In this document: one piece after another, positions 23,019 through 35,215 of the stretch | How positions within the stretch are numbered: the first letter of the stretch is position 1 | How the letters are laid out: the number at the start of each line of letters is the position of its first letter | DNA from: Helopsaltes ochotensis | Taxonomy: Eukaryota > Chordata > Aves > Passeriformes > Locustellidae | DNA length: 64,000 nucleotides | Assembly: GCA_013400155.1 (NCBI GenBank) | Contig: VXBM01000271.1 | Location: forward strand, 662,685-726,684 | Direction: 5' to 3' | Notes under the pieces: model-generated | What the model was told of the DNA's origin: nothing | The model's input: the letters and a program-made list of their open reading frames with translations, nothing else | Databases searched by the model: none | Program-made: the position numbers and the translations under genes

Positions 23019-24800
23019 ACACAAACTCCCTTCCAGAACAGCTGTAGTCCTTATAGTAGTGCATCAAAATGAACAATCATTGTCAAGGAATGATGAGGAA
23101 TCAAAAGGAGTTTTCCACGTATTTCCAGTACTAAACCTCTCTCTCTCACTCTGTCTTTCCCCCGGGTCTTCAAGCTTGCAAGCAGCTCCAAGTTAAAGGC
23201 ATGTGCCACATGGCGACAAGAACTCTTGTAACAGAATGAAAACCTAATAATGGCCATTGCCTTGGCTTCAATTGATGTTGCTCAATGGTACCAACCTCTG
23301 TGCAAACTTCTATGAACACAAATATATTGATGCTGTTTTGCCAGTTCAGAAGAAACTGAGAGTATTCCATTTTTTCTGTTCTCTGTGTAAAACATGCAGT
23401 GATCCAGGGGATGTTGTGCAGTGTACTTGCTGCAGAGCACATGGTGAAAGAGTCTGTTTCTGTATTTTAAACATCTCACATAGACAATAAAAGAACCTTG
23501 TCCGTATCTAGGGGATAATGTGAATAAACTCAATAGGCAGCACTTAGTAAAAATACATCCTTGGAAATATAATGCAATATCCCAAAGTAATTTCATAAAT
23601 GTGAGGCACCTAATGCAATTATAATATTATAAAAAGCCATTTAAGAGGAAAAAAATCTTCATGCATGATTAAATAACAAACTTTGTCTGAGCATACTAAG
23701 GATTTTTAAAATTGCAGCAGTCCTTTTATTTCAGTTTCTTCTTCAGATATAAGATGGGCATTATATAGATTTATCTTCAGTTTTTAATTTTCTTGATAGT
23801 GTTAACATTCTCTCTAAAGCAGGAGATGAAGCAGTACTGAAACCACTAATACATAGAAGACTTTCCTTCTTCAAAGACAAAGAACAATATACTTTTGAGT
23901 GATGTAGCTTTCACCAAGATAATGCCTCATTATTCATGACATTTTGTCCATTATAGAATGAGATTCCTCAAAAGATAGAAGTAATCATCCAGCAGAAAAG
24001 TCCAGCTAATTATCCATTGTTTGAGAAATCGAGCTGGTGTAATGGATGAAACATCAGTTGCAGCAATTGCTGGTGTCTACTGACAGAAGAAATGCATATC
24101 TGAAATTACGGTACCAAAAACCTCAGAAATCTGAGATTTCCTTACTTGCTGTCTCCAGATAGATAGAAGAGCTTGTTTGCAGCAGAAAATGATGTATGCA
24201 CACAAATATAAGACAAATTAAATGCCTTAAAAATAGTTATGGAATGTTATCTAAACATGACGTTTGTGGAATGTACAAGGTATTGACTCATTTCTTACTG
24301 TATTATAGAGCTATTAGTGATTCTGTAAGAGCTGAGGAGGTACAAATATAAGGAACTTATTGAGAGTAGGGATACATGTTTCTAAAATTTCACTTTAGTC
24401 CATTCTTTAAAACATGTACTATTAAAAACATATTTTGCTTGATTACTTTTTTTTTAAAGACACAAAATAACATGTTAGAGTTAGGAAAAGGCCAACATAA
24501 TCTAAGTGCTTTAACACCTAAGCATGATTGCTTAGTAAGTTTTTCTGTCCTAGGCAGGTAAAACCTTGTCAATTAAAGTAACAAGTAACTAGGAGGGAAA
24601 TTTAGACCCTTCAGATACTAGAAGGAGATTTGGTAATTGTACTGGGGACTTCTAGGACAGCTCCAAAGAAAACAAAGAAGGCCAGTGAAACAGACTAGAA
24701 AGTGAAGGAAAAGATACCATGTACACACAAGTTAGAAATTGACAATGAAATTGACTTCAATTGTCCATTTGAAGAAAATTCAAATAGACAATGAATTGAA
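23019..24800. other. Non-coding stretch
   Basis: Overlapping short frames on both strands near 23250-23600 lack splice signals or recognisable domains. No repeat was identified. Confidence 0.45.
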
Positions 24801-24943
24801 ATCTGTTTGCAAAAATTATCATCTACACAGGGGAAAAAAAAAATTAAAAAGCAAATGGACCCCCCCTCCCATTCCCCAAATCACCTCCAAAATAGAAGTA
24901 TTACATTTGAAAGTCATTGGTTTTTTGTTTTAGGAGTGTTCAT
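24801..24943 (+). repeat. Direct duplication, left copy
   Basis: This begins ATCTGTTTGC, followed by ATTATCATCTACAC. It passes through a poly-A/poly-C segment and ends AATAGAAGTATTACATTTGA, then TTTTTTGTTTTAGGA. The same order recurs at 25623-25772. On the minus strand, GGGGAATGGGAGGGGGGG from 24869 back to 24852 satisfies a G-quadruplex pattern. Confidence 0.9.
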
Positions 24944-25229
24944 CTTAAGATAGGGAAAAAAAGTACCAGAGCCAGGGCATTCATGTGAAAAGATAGAAGA
25001 TAAGATTAGACATTTTTAAAAACCTGATTTTGATTAAATTTGAGAAGTAAGACCTGAGGAGATAGGGAGATGTCCTACATTAAATGTTAATAGATTCTAC
25101 TCTAAGAAAGTTGGGCCTTAGTTCTGCCTTCAGATAAATTACAGTGAGAAGTGTATATAATACAGAGGCAGGATTTGACCCTTTTCCTTTGCCATTTTAA
25201 GGTGATTGAAAATAAAGAGAGTTCAGAAT

Positions 25230-25294
25230 AAAAGATGGTTGGACCAGGGGATCATTGAGGTCCCTTCCAATCTGGTATTCTATCACTCTGTGAT
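25230..25294 (+). mobile_element. CR1 3' tail fragment
   Basis: ATGGTTGGACCAGGGGATCA, then GAGGTCCCTTCCAATCTGG and TTCTATCACTCTGTGAT, is the conserved CR1 3' untranslated end with two terminal repeat units. Only about 65 bp survive. It sits between the two copies of the local direct duplication. Confidence 0.88.
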
Positions 25295-25622
25295 GAGATA
25301 GCTGGAGGATTATAGGCAAAGTCTCTTTTCTCTGTAGTCTGTTCCTACTCTAATTCATTTTGAGCTGTGCTTCATTTGCTGTATCTGGAAAGGTCACAAA
25401 CTGGCATTCTCGGAGGAGTTGTAAAGGAAAATGGGTCCTTAGGTACTAAGCAAAGATAGAGAAATAACTGTAGTTTTCTGATGGAGTGGTGACAAGGAAT
25501 ATTTGAACTGAATCCTTTTTGTGTGTGCGCCTGTCTAGTAATGTATTATGTTAGAAGTCAAAACCAGGTATCAATTTTTTATTAAAATGTTATTTAACTA
25601 AAAACTTCTGTAACACTGGCTT

Positions 25623-25772
25623 ATCTGTTTGCAGGTATTATCATCTACACGCGGGGGGGTAGAAAAAAAAATAAAGGAAGAGCAAACAGAACTCCTCCCC
25701 CACTCAAATGACCAGCAAAATAGAAGTATTACATTTGAAAGCCAAGGGGTTTTTTGTTTTAGGAATGCTCAA
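25623..25772 (+). repeat. Direct duplication, right copy
   Basis: About 150 bp homologous to 24801-24943, in the same orientation, starting 822 bp downstream. The block AATAGAAGTATTACATTTGA is identical, while the central A/C-rich part has drifted and gained a run of seven G. Neither copy matches CR1, the SINE or the LTR families in this window. Confidence 0.9.
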
Positions 25773-28700
25773 GGCAGTTGTATTTGGGAGCTTCTGTGGG
25801 TTTAGATCTCTGCTCAATTCACAAATTGGAGAGCATCCTTAGGATGAATTGCCCTCTCTGGTCTGTGCAAAGACACACATTCTGAACACTGAGTGGCTGC
25901 ATGAAAATTCAGCATGATGGAAACCAAGTATCAGTGTCTAGAAAAATAAAAAAAAAGTATCTGAATCTAATCTAAAAGGTAAACATTTTACCATGTGATT
26001 TCTTAATCATTCTGAAGGCAGTATTGTTTGGGGAAAAAAATCATCTAAATCCTATGTAATCATCTCATACTCTTTAGTTCTCTTATGGCAGAAAGTTTTC
26101 CAAGAAATATTGGGCATTTTATTGTACTCTTACAAGTTAGGAAAGATGAAGCATGTAAAGAAATTAATTGAATTCTTTGAGAAATAAGGTAGCTTATGCA
26201 TAGTGATATTGAAATGATAATATGACAGGTACAATGTTCAGTGAAACTCCAAGAAGAGGAAAGAGAAAAATAAATAAAAAACTTGTATGAAGATATGAGA
26301 AGGACAAGTCAGGTTAACAAGATTATGCTTCTGGACTATATGATATCTGCCTGCTTTAACAGCCCTGGTATTAATTGGGAATTCTTTGTGGCTTGTAGAA
26401 TGGAGAAAAAGTTGAAAGATTTCAGATTTAGTAAATTATTACTTTCCTAAAATACTGTGTTAACAGCCCTATAGGGCATAATTTTTGCGTCATCTAGATT
26501 GAATTTTAACCAATGAGTAAGGCAACAGTGATAAATTATTGAAATGATAGAAGACAATAAAGTCAGATATCCACAGTCCATCGCCATATTTTGCTACATT
26601 TTTAAAAAAGTGTTATCGTATGCAAAAACAGAATGTACACCAAAAAAAAATTGTAAAAATGGATTAAGAAGGCAACAGCAATGAATAGTGTAAATAGTGG
26701 ATTTAGGAACCGTAAGCTCTATGACCAAAGAGTAATATGAGTTACCTGCTAATATTTTAAAACAAATAAAATTCTTATAATCTAGCAATAATCCATTGAT
26801 TAGGATGTCTATGACATATATACCATTATAAAATGTATTTGATGTACATGAATTCTTAAACCTTGTACACAATGTCATCCCTAGTTTCTGTTTTCCATCT
26901 ACCATGCACAATAGTACAAGGAGGCATAAACGCATATGGATGGAAGTGATGCCAGACCTCTGTTATCTACAAAAATAAATTCACCTGTTGTGCTCCCCTC
27001 ACAAGACCATAGTGGTATACACATCCTCCACTTGTAATATAAATATCATGGTCCATGCATCTCATCTGATATTATTAGCTGACACATAGTATTGTAAAAA
27101 TAAAATAAAAAAAATTCTTACTCTGAAGCTTTAGTACTGTTTTATGATTTTGTTGAAAAGTAGTCAGATAAAAGAGTGCAGAAACCTTTGAATATTTACT
27201 GAGTCGTGTTAACCAGCTACAAGTTTCCTGAAACTTAAGGCTACGATACAGAAAGGCGTCATAAATTTCAAGACTTAGAAATACATTTCAATGAGTAAAG
27301 AAGATTGGCAACTAGATTAAAACAAAATAGGTTTGTCATTTTGTACACATGCTCATGCAGAAACATGTATTTCCTGGATCTTCCACAGAATTCTTTGAGA
27401 ATTTATAACATTATTTATTTTTTTTTTTTTCTCTCACTGGTATATCAGTCTTAGTACTAGAACATTTAAATATCAAAGTTTGTCAAGAGTATTTTGATGT
27501 GCATTTCAACAAGAAAAGAAGTTGATTTAACACTTTAGTTAACTTTGTGTCTTTTTCAATGAAAAATGTTCTGGGAGAGATAATATTTACAAAATATAAT
27601 ACCTTCTCAAAAAATAAAGAGAGAATATAAGTTCAACAGTGAGGGTCCCCTATAACAATTATAATAACAATTATAATAATATATATATTATATATATTAT
27701 ATATATATTATGTTATATATATATATATAATATATAACAATTATAATAATAGTAATAATAATAATAATAACAGCCACAATAGCAACAGACACCTGAGACA
27801 CTTTCACTGAAGACCATATGTTGTTTTAGAGAAACCACTGGAAAGCACCTTGATTTAGGTACCCTGAGGTTTTCCTCTGCCTCACATCCCAAGGGAGATT
27901 TCTAAACAAAAGCATGTAAGACAACATTGCAAAAAACTTAGACCTTCAAGGGAGTGAAAACCTACTTTTCTTGTAAATCCTACTAACACCTTTGGAGCTT
28001 TGGTCTGTTCTTACTCTGGTGAATACAAATTATTCAGGCCTAGAAGAAATGTCAAAACTAAACTGAATCAATCTGGTCTCTAACTGATTGGCAATGTATT
28101 TGTGCTGACAATACTTTTTGAATCTATGAAAAAGAAAGAATTTTAAAAATAGCATATAGTCCCTGATATTGCTAAGTAAAAAGTTAGGAAAAGGGTTGAC
28201 CATTCATACAGAATTTTTGCTATTGGTGTCTTCTCCTACGAGAAACCCTTGAAGACCAACATTTGCTTGACGAAAAATTTGCTGCCACATTAAAGCAGAA
28301 AAAGAACTAATCAGGTACAAAAAAAATAGGTTTATAGGTTACATTTTATTATAAGACAATACAGAAATATATGTTGATAATGCAGTCTGACATGACCTGC
28401 TTCAAGGGATTGTTTTCAAGTGCTTTCTTTCTTAGTTCCACTAAGCAGAAAAAGGTAGGAAATACAATTAGGTAGGATAAGGCATTTTTTCAAGTAATAC
28501 AAGTATTACACCTACATTTTAAGTTCTCATAACTTCAAGGAATGTAGCTTTCTGTCTCTTGTCTTATACCTCTAAATATTTGCAATTTATTAAATTATGT
28601 AAAATTTTAAACTTCATTTAATATATTTTATTAACTTAATAAGAAAACTATATGACATTCAATGATTTTTTTCATTATAGAACACATTTATTTTCCCTGG

Positions 28701-30371
28701 ATAAATGTGTATTAAAAAAAACCCCAAAACTTTAGAAGACAGAAATCAATCTGATGATTCATAATGTATGTTTTTTCTAGATTCAATAAAACATGTGAGA
28801 CAAAAGCATTTCTAAATAATTTCTTTTCATATATTGTGGCAACTAACATTTCAGATACCAACAACAACAACAACAAAAGCTTATGACTGTGTTAACTATA
28901 ATGAAATTATCTGTTGTTATTATTCATTAATGTTCTATTTTCCCATAAGAAATATTAAGCAATCTAAAAATGAGCATATGTTTGTGCAAATTATATTCTC
29001 CCTTAAGATTTTGTAAGAAGTTCATCATAATAAGCAATTATACGGTACTTCTACAGCTTAAACTTTTAGATTAATCACAGGAAGGTTTCGTGCATAACCT
29101 TCTTGCCAAGAACATGCTTTAATGTGACAGGTTTATCCTCAATTAGGTTTTGTTAAAGAGTCTTCTTTGTACTATTTTTCATGTTTTGGTTTAATACAAA
29201 GATGATGCATTCTCTTCACATATACATTAGTATAAAAGGTATTCTGTTCAGCAGACTGCTTTTATTGAATAATTAATTTGATAAAATTGTGGGGTTTTTT
29301 ACTGATTGGCTTCTTTTTACAAGCACAACTTAGCTTCCGATGATCAAGATGACAAGATAACACAACATCATCATGCAAAAACTGCAACTAAAAGGTAAAC
29401 CCTGTGCTTCACTTTGAAGAAAAGTATCTTTTGTAGTTTCATCTTATTGTTTTTAGGTGTCAACTAACCCTATTTAACATATTTTCTCACAAATAATTTG
29501 CGTGTTTGAATGGTTCCATGCCTTTAGGGTGAAAGTGAAAAAAAGTCCAACTACAAGTTCCAGTCTTCTGTAGTTTTATTTGACATTATCAAAAAGTACC
29601 ACAGAGGCAAAATGTCATGTTATGTCATAATATAAAATGACAAGCTCTGTACAAATACATGAACAGCAAGTCTTTTATCTGGTATTAGTGAAATAAGTAG
29701 CAAAGATATAAATGTCTTCATTTACAAAGGATCTAGATACTGTAAGTAAAGACAGGTGAAATCTTTTAAAAGAAGCATTTAAATGACTGTATGTGCATAA
29801 AATAATATAGGACAGTAAGAATGGGAATGCTCTTTCCAGTAAAATAGATGAAACCATCATTCAAGTCATTGTTTTTTCTTTGATAATTTTATGTTCCTTT
29901 ATATTGGCTGGGCAATCCTGCTTGAATGGGTACCACAAATCTCAGGGGATTTTTGGTATGTCTGGCCTGCAAAGGAGAGCATTCCAGTGGCAAGCTGTTC
30001 TTTACCAAATAGCAGATCCCATGGCAATGTGAGAATGCATTTTCCACTACAAGTTGGTCACTGGTGAATTCTCAGGATAACACTAATATTTGTGGATAAG
30101 CTTTTACAGCTGTATTCTGAACACAGATTTTTATTTAATGCAATGTGAAGAATGAAATGAAACATTATAGCATAGAAAGCAGTGGGATATGAACTGTAGT
30201 CTCATAGAGGTTGGAGTAAAAATTGAAAGGATTGCATTAATATAATAATCACTCAGGAATCAAGATATGTTGGGGGTTAGATTTGTTTTTCCTTTTTATA
30301 GAATTTTCTTCCCCCACCTAAGTTGCTAGAAGAATAGTTACTGAAAGGAGAGTGCAGTACCGGGCTACACT

Positions 30372-30373
<2 letters not shown>
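25773..30373. other. Non-coding stretch with AT microsatellites
   Basis: No gene is supported. A (CAA)n run lies at 28858-28877, and a complex AT array at 27655-27775 is listed separately. A 113-codon frame on the minus strand around 26594-26935 has no protein-like features beyond being open. Confidence 0.5.
27655..27775. repeat. AT-rich compound microsatellite, self-complementary
   Basis: (TA)n and TATATTA units are flanked on each side by ACAATTATAATAA, followed by (ATA)n. The central part is largely palindromic and could extrude as a cruciform. Confidence 0.85.
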
Positions 30374-30419
<46 letters not shown>

Positions 30420-30429
30420 GGGGGGGGGG
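30374..30429. repeat. Poly-T (45) directly joined to poly-G (11)
   Basis: T runs from 30374 to 30418 and G from 30419 to 30429 with nothing between. The same junction with the same G length occurs at 37952-37978. It sits about 50 bp upstream of the LTR at 30486. Confidence 0.95.
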
Positions 30430-30480
30430 ATTTGGAGATTTTTTCTCTCTGAGAAAAAAAAAAAAAAAAAAAGAAAAGAG

Positions 30481-31136
30481 AGATACGGTGAGGTTTTGGG
30501 CAGGTAAAGGACGGGGCTAGGGGCAGTTTGGCTCTCTTGCTCTCAGCATCAGAGTGAGGACGGCCAGGCCATGCTTGCTGCAGGAGGAGTTCATTGCCAC
30601 CACCAGGTCCGATCCTGGGTAATCTGCCATCATCTCCTCGTGTGCCCAGGAACTCTGAGCAGCCTCCTCCTGCCCTGCTGGGGCTGGGCCGGCGCTGTCC
30701 CACTCCGCTGCTTCCTCGGCACTGCTTTGGGGCTTTTCACTACGCTGTGGTCCTGCACCCCCCTGCCCAGCCAGGCCATCCCTGCTTTTCCAGTTATCAC
30801 CGACAGAGCTTCTCATCTCACCCACCAGTCTGGGATTTTCCACCATTCCAGCTTGGTGCTCTTGTAGTCCCTGGAATCAGACTGCCCCTGGGCCCTGTGA
30901 GGCAAAGCCCCTCAAGGTCCCTGGTTCTGTTTACTGTTCATGCTGTTGTTGTTGTTTGTTTGTCTTCTTATACATACTAGTAAAGAACTGTTATTCTTAT
31001 CACCATACCTCTGCCTGAAAGCCCCTTTAATTTTCTAAATTATAATAATTTGGACGGAGGGGATTTGAATTCTCCGTTCCAAAGGGAGGTCCTGCCTTCC
31101 CTAGCAGATACCTGTCTTTCAAACCAAGAGAAGATA
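30481..31136 (+). mobile_element. ERV solo LTR, family D copy 2
   Basis: The 3' 153 bp (30979-31131) match copy 1 closely: AGTAAAGAACTGTTATTC, TCTGCCTGAAAGCCCC, AAATTATAATAATTTGG and the AGGTCCTGCCTTCCCTAGCA segment. The LTR proper is proposed as 30486-31131 (646 bp). AGATA lies immediately outside both ends (30481-30485 and 31132-31136), fitting a 5-bp ERVL-type duplication. The ends are CGGTGAGG and AAGAGA, each one change away from TG...CA, so the boundary is provisional. The GC-rich 5' part differs from copy 1, implying a different U3 subtype. Frames of about 100-128 codons here on both strands reflect GC content, not genes. Confidence 0.7.
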
Positions 31137-31320
31137 TTACCCAGGACAAGACAGTACTAGAACTGAGATAAAGGTGATCCCCATCACCATCCAGGTGAAT
31201 ATACAAAGAAAACATAACCTCTTTGAACACAGATTTATATGAACTATGGTAGATAAATAAAGAAATAGACATTAAAAGGTATTATACTTTACCGTATTTC
31301 AAAAAGGATTATATTTTAGT
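31137..31320. other. Spacer between LTR and CR1
   Basis: 184 bp of unique-looking AT-rich DNA separate the LTR from the CR1 that follows. No element was recognised. Confidence 0.5.
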
Positions 31321-32310
31321 GATGAATGGTGCTGCATCCAATTGGTAGTCAATCACTAGTGGTGTCCCCCAGGGATCTGTGTTGGATCTAGTCCTGTTTA
31401 ATATCTTCATTGATGATCTGGACAAGGGGATTGAGTCCATCATCGGTAAACTTGCAGATGACACCAAGTTGGGAGAATCAATCTGTTGGAGGGTAAGAGG
31501 GCTCTGCAAAGGGACCTGAACAGGCTGGATAGACGGGCAGAGTCCAACAACATGAAGTTCAAGTTCCAAGTCCTGCACTTTGTCCGCAATAACCCCCTGC
31601 AGATCTACAGGCAGTGTGGCTGGACAGTGCCCAGGCAGAAAGGGACCTGGGGGTTCTGGTCGATAACCAGCTGAACATGAGCCAGCCATGTGCCCTGGTG
31701 GCCAAGAAGGCCAATGGCATCCTGGCCTGGGTCAGGAATGGTGTGGCCAGCAGGAGCAGGGAGGTCACTCTTCCCCTGCACTGGGCACTGGTGAGGCCAC
31801 ACCTCGAGTGCTGTGTCCAGCTCTGGCCCCTCAGCTCAGGAAGGACATTGAGACGCTTGAGCGCGTCCAGAGGAGGCACCGAGGCTGGAGAGGGGCTGGG
31901 AACACAAACCCTGTGAGGAACGGCTGAGGGAGCTGGGGGTGTTCAGCCTGGAGAAAAGGAGACTCAGAGGTGACCTTATCTCTCTACACAACTTCTTGAA
32001 GGGTGGCTGTAGTCAGCTGGGGGTTGGTCTTTTTCTCCAGGCAACAACTGACAGACCAAGAGGACGCAGTCTTAAGCTGTGCCAAGCAAAGTTTAGTTTA
32101 GACATTGGAAAAAAATTCTTCACTGAAAGGCTGATTGAGCATTGGAATCATCTGCCCAGGGAGGTAGTGAAGTCACATACTTAAGAAAGGACTGGATGTG
32201 GCACTCAGTGCCATGGTATAGTTGATGTGGAGGTGTTAGGTTAGGTCATAGGTTTGACTAGACGATCTCTAAGGTCTTTTCCAACCTAGTTCATTCTGTG
32301 ATTCTGTAAT
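31321..32310 (+). mobile_element. CR1 LINE, 5'-truncated, RT to 3' tail
   Basis: About 990 bp keep the CR1 ORF2 C-terminal half. Blocks in order are a SGVPQGS-equivalent near 31359; LADDTK near 31451-31468, the reverse transcriptase catalytic box; AERDLGVLVDNQLNMSQPCA near 31635-31694; VASRSREVTLPLHWALVRPH near 31743-31802; and FSLEKRRLRGDLISL near 31942-31986. Frameshifts and stops break the frame. The 3' end runs GATCTCTAAGGTCTTTTCC and TTCATTCTGTGATTCTGTAA, giving tail repeats of the ATTCTGTG type. Length and tail suggest a passerine-type subfamily different from the 2114-3236 copy. Confidence 0.92.
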
Positions 32311-32894
32311 CATGTAACTGTTGAAATAGTGTGGTGCTCTTGGTAATAAAGGCATTTAGTGGGGTATTTGCTGCTTCAGCATCTCTCAGATGTCTAAAAC
32401 TTACCTCATTATGTTATCCGCACTAATAAACAATGCAGAGATATAATTTCTGTAAGAGCAGAAATTACCTTAATTATTTCATATACTTGCATTAAGGTAC
32501 AAAGATAAGTTGTTTATGGATACTTCTTTTCATCTCCCTACTGATTATGAAGAGAATTCAGGCCAGATAATTCATCCTGTATGACACTTCTCTGATGACA
32601 GCAAGAATCACCCTCATGAGTTCTTGTTTTCTTCTGTCCACTACAGCAAGGAAGTTAGAAAATTCTCAACTGTCACTGAGTTTCAACTGTATTAGGTAAA
32701 GTGATAATATTTTACATTTCTGTCTATTTTTCTTTCTGTTCACAGAACAAAAACCCCAGAACTACTCCTTCTCTTCCAAGAAGGTATCTAACTTGGTTTC
32801 CAGTGCTGTGTACTGGGGATTTACACCAATGTTTTACTTAAAAATATTAGCAAGAAACTGCTAAAGCGGAAATAAATCCATAAAACTAACTTTA

Positions 32895-33464
32895 GTCTCC
32901 GTTTTGTCTGTGGCTAAGTTAATTTTTGTCATATCATGGAGCTAGGTTTTGAATCTGGGATGAAAACAGGATTGAAAAATCCAGATATGTTTTAGGTATT
33001 GGTAAGCAGTTCTTACTCAGCATCAAGGTCTTTTCTATCTCAAACTTCCCCACCAGTAACTAGGCAGGGGTGGAACACAGACTACATGGAGACACAACTG
33101 GGACAGCTCACCCAGTTGATGTCCAATGTCATTCATTGTTGTGATCAGCAATAAAACCTTGGGAAAGGAATAGGAAGGGAGGACATTCAGATTTATGACA
33201 TTAGTCTTATCAAGTCACCGCTGCATGTGACGAAGCCCTGCTTTCCTAGAGATGGCTGAATATCTGCCTGCCCATGGGGAGTGATGACTGAAATACTTGT
33301 ATTCTTTTGCTTGCAAAGATGGTTTTGCTTCATTTATTAAACCATTTCTATCTTGACACGAGTGCTTTTGCTTTTGTACTTCCAATTCTTTTTGCCACCA
33401 CAATGCAAAGAACTGAGTGTGTGGATGTGTGGGCCTTAGCTGCCTACCATGGTTAAGCCACAAC
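32895..33464 (+). mobile_element. ERV LTR, family A copy 3
   Basis: About 570 bp are collinear with the reverse complement of 22431-23013. Landmarks are TGGCTAAGTTAATTTTTGTC near 32911, GCATCAAGGTCTTTTCTATC near 33019, and GGGACAGCTCACCC near 33099. Then come CCTGCTTTCCTAGAGATGGC near 33237, CCTGCCCATGGGGAGTGATG near 33267, TTATTAAACCATTTCTATC near 33336, and a decayed GGTTAAGCCACAAC end at 33464. It is more diverged than copy 2. No target-site duplication is apparent, and no internal retroviral sequence follows. Confidence 0.82.
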
Positions 33465-35039
33465 CTCTCCTAAATTCTTATGCATGACCTGTTTTTCAGT
33501 GATTTGTGTGGTGGAGATCTTTTTAAAGTCTGGCTTACCTATTGAAAATGCGTTTGCACCTACAAGCGTGTTTAGTATTACTTTTTTATCATTGCATACA
33601 TCACAGGGATAAAGTCACTTAAGCATTCAATGAAAATATTTTGCTCTTTTTGCAGAATTAGTATGCTAATAAAAGGTGTCTTTCTAAGAGAAATAAATAA
33701 ATGAGCAAAATTTGATATAACTCCAACCCTTGCACCCCTCTTTAGAAAGCTGACTGTTCCTTACAGGAATTCATTCCAGTTCTTTAGGTGTGTACAGAAG
33801 CACACATGCATGCACGCACACACACAAACCAATGACAGCACTATAAAATTCAGTTTTGAGTCAAGTTGGAAATGTTATTGGTACAGCTGAACTAGTTGCT
33901 TACTGAAGAAATTTTGCACAGATAGTTACAGACTTGGTGTTGAAGCATCATTTCCATTAACAACATAGGGCAGTCACTGAAGGGAAAATGTGCTGGTATG
34001 TCACTTTAAATTCTGTACAAATGAATGATCATTGAGATCAGATATGTCTAAAGGTCAACTTGAGTTCTCCAACAGTATTCTAAGACTTTGAAACAGCTTG
34101 ATCAATCTCATGAAGAGCAGTCCATCTGGGCCAATTAACCTCACTTTAGCTGCTGGCTTAGTTTCTTTACTAAGTGTTTTTTCTATTACCGCATGAATAT
34201 TTGAGTGGAGATTTTTGGTTTTATTTATTTGGTTTTGTTGGGTTGTTTTTTTTTTGTTGTTGTTGGTGGTGGTGGTGGTTTTTGGTTTGTTTTTGGTTTT
34301 TTGTGTATGTGTGTTTAATTTGTTTTGTTTTGTTTTGTTTTGTTTTGGTTTGGTTTGGTTTGGTTTGGTTTGGTTTGGTTTGGTTTGGTTTGGTTTGGTT
34401 TGGTTTGGTTTGGTTGCTTGTTTTTTCACACAGTCTCAGGCATTCAACACATTAACTAATAAGGTAGCTTTATGAATTACATGGGCTTCCTCTATGAAGA
34501 TAATGGGTCAAATGAGATTTGTGTTGTGTGTCAGAAAGACAGTCTGAATAAGAGTTAAAGTGTTTACTATAATATGGTAGCATGGTAAATGCAGATTTTA
34601 TGCTATAAGACAGAGAAAAATTTGGATGACCAACACCATATCTTGACAACTTCTCCACCTATACACAGTATGAAAAGTAATCCACACCTAGAATGAAGTT
34701 CCTGCCAGTCCTTTTAAAGCTATAAAAACATAGAAATTTAAGGATTATTATTTTTTCGAAGTGTATTCCTGGCCTGAGGAGAAACTTAAAATCTCCATGA
34801 AAACTCTTTGATAATAATAATTTTTTGTATTAAAGTCAAGTTTCTAGCTTTTTCATTCTGTTAAAAATTATAACAGTATTTTGTTGCCCTGATTTTTGCA
34901 GCCTTTCTGATGTTGTTCAGTTTCTGATGTGGAGTCAGAGTTCTTGATGTTTTCCTCTTAGTTCTTAGTTCTTTCTCACACAAATGTTATCAGTAGATAG
35001 GGATGTTTTGAAGAGGGCAAGGAAATGTTTACATATTTC
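33465..35039. other. Non-coding stretch with microsatellites
   Basis: A short (CA)n region lies near 33801-33829, and the TTTTG/TTTGG array is listed separately. Nothing else is recognisable. Confidence 0.5.
34320..34415 (+). repeat. (TTTTG)n then (TTTGG)n pentanucleotide array
   Basis: About five TGTTT units pass into about seventeen GGTTT units, with an abrupt switch at 34347. The GG-rich strand could form two-tetrad G-quadruplexes. The array accounts for the repetitive open frames on both strands. Confidence 0.95.
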
Positions 35040-35215
35040 CTTGGTGAAGGAACAACTGATGGACTGTTGGTTTGACCAGTGGGATTGGAGAGGTAGCAGC
35101 ACTCTGCCAATCCATGGTCGAGATGAAGAAACTATATATTGGAGTCAAAATAAAGGCCAGCCCCTTTTTCCTCATTCACCTTCAGCAAGTGTCCGTGTCA
35201 TTCTTACCAAGCTCC
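35040..35215 (+). mobile_element. ERV LTR fragment, family B copy 2
   Basis: GGTTTGACCAGTGGGATTGG near 35069, then AGAGGTAGCAGC, CCAATCCATGGTC near 35107, ACTATATATTGG near 35131 and AATAAAGG near 35149, form the same CCAAT-TATA-poly(A) series as copies 1 and 3. Homology with copy 1 extends upstream to about 35020. The boundaries are not fixed. Confidence 0.65.

Noticed and set aside
26594..26935. 113-codon minus-strand frame
   Set aside because: Low-complexity hydrophobic composition typical of AT-rich DNA; no acceptor or donor flanks the part that looks most protein-like.
30365..30980. Open frames of about 100-128 codons on both strands in a GC-rich segment
   Set aside because: They overlap on opposite strands inside an LTR-like repeat and read as composition-driven arginine/proline/glycine sequence; no domain or splice context.
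31309..31927. Minus-strand and alternative-frame ORFs over the CR1
   Set aside because: They are shadows of the CR1 reverse transcriptase on the plus strand; the plus-strand reading matches the family.
34055..34475. Frames of 86-124 codons with KPNQT or GLVWF repeats
   Set aside because: They are translations of the TTTTG/TTTGG array.
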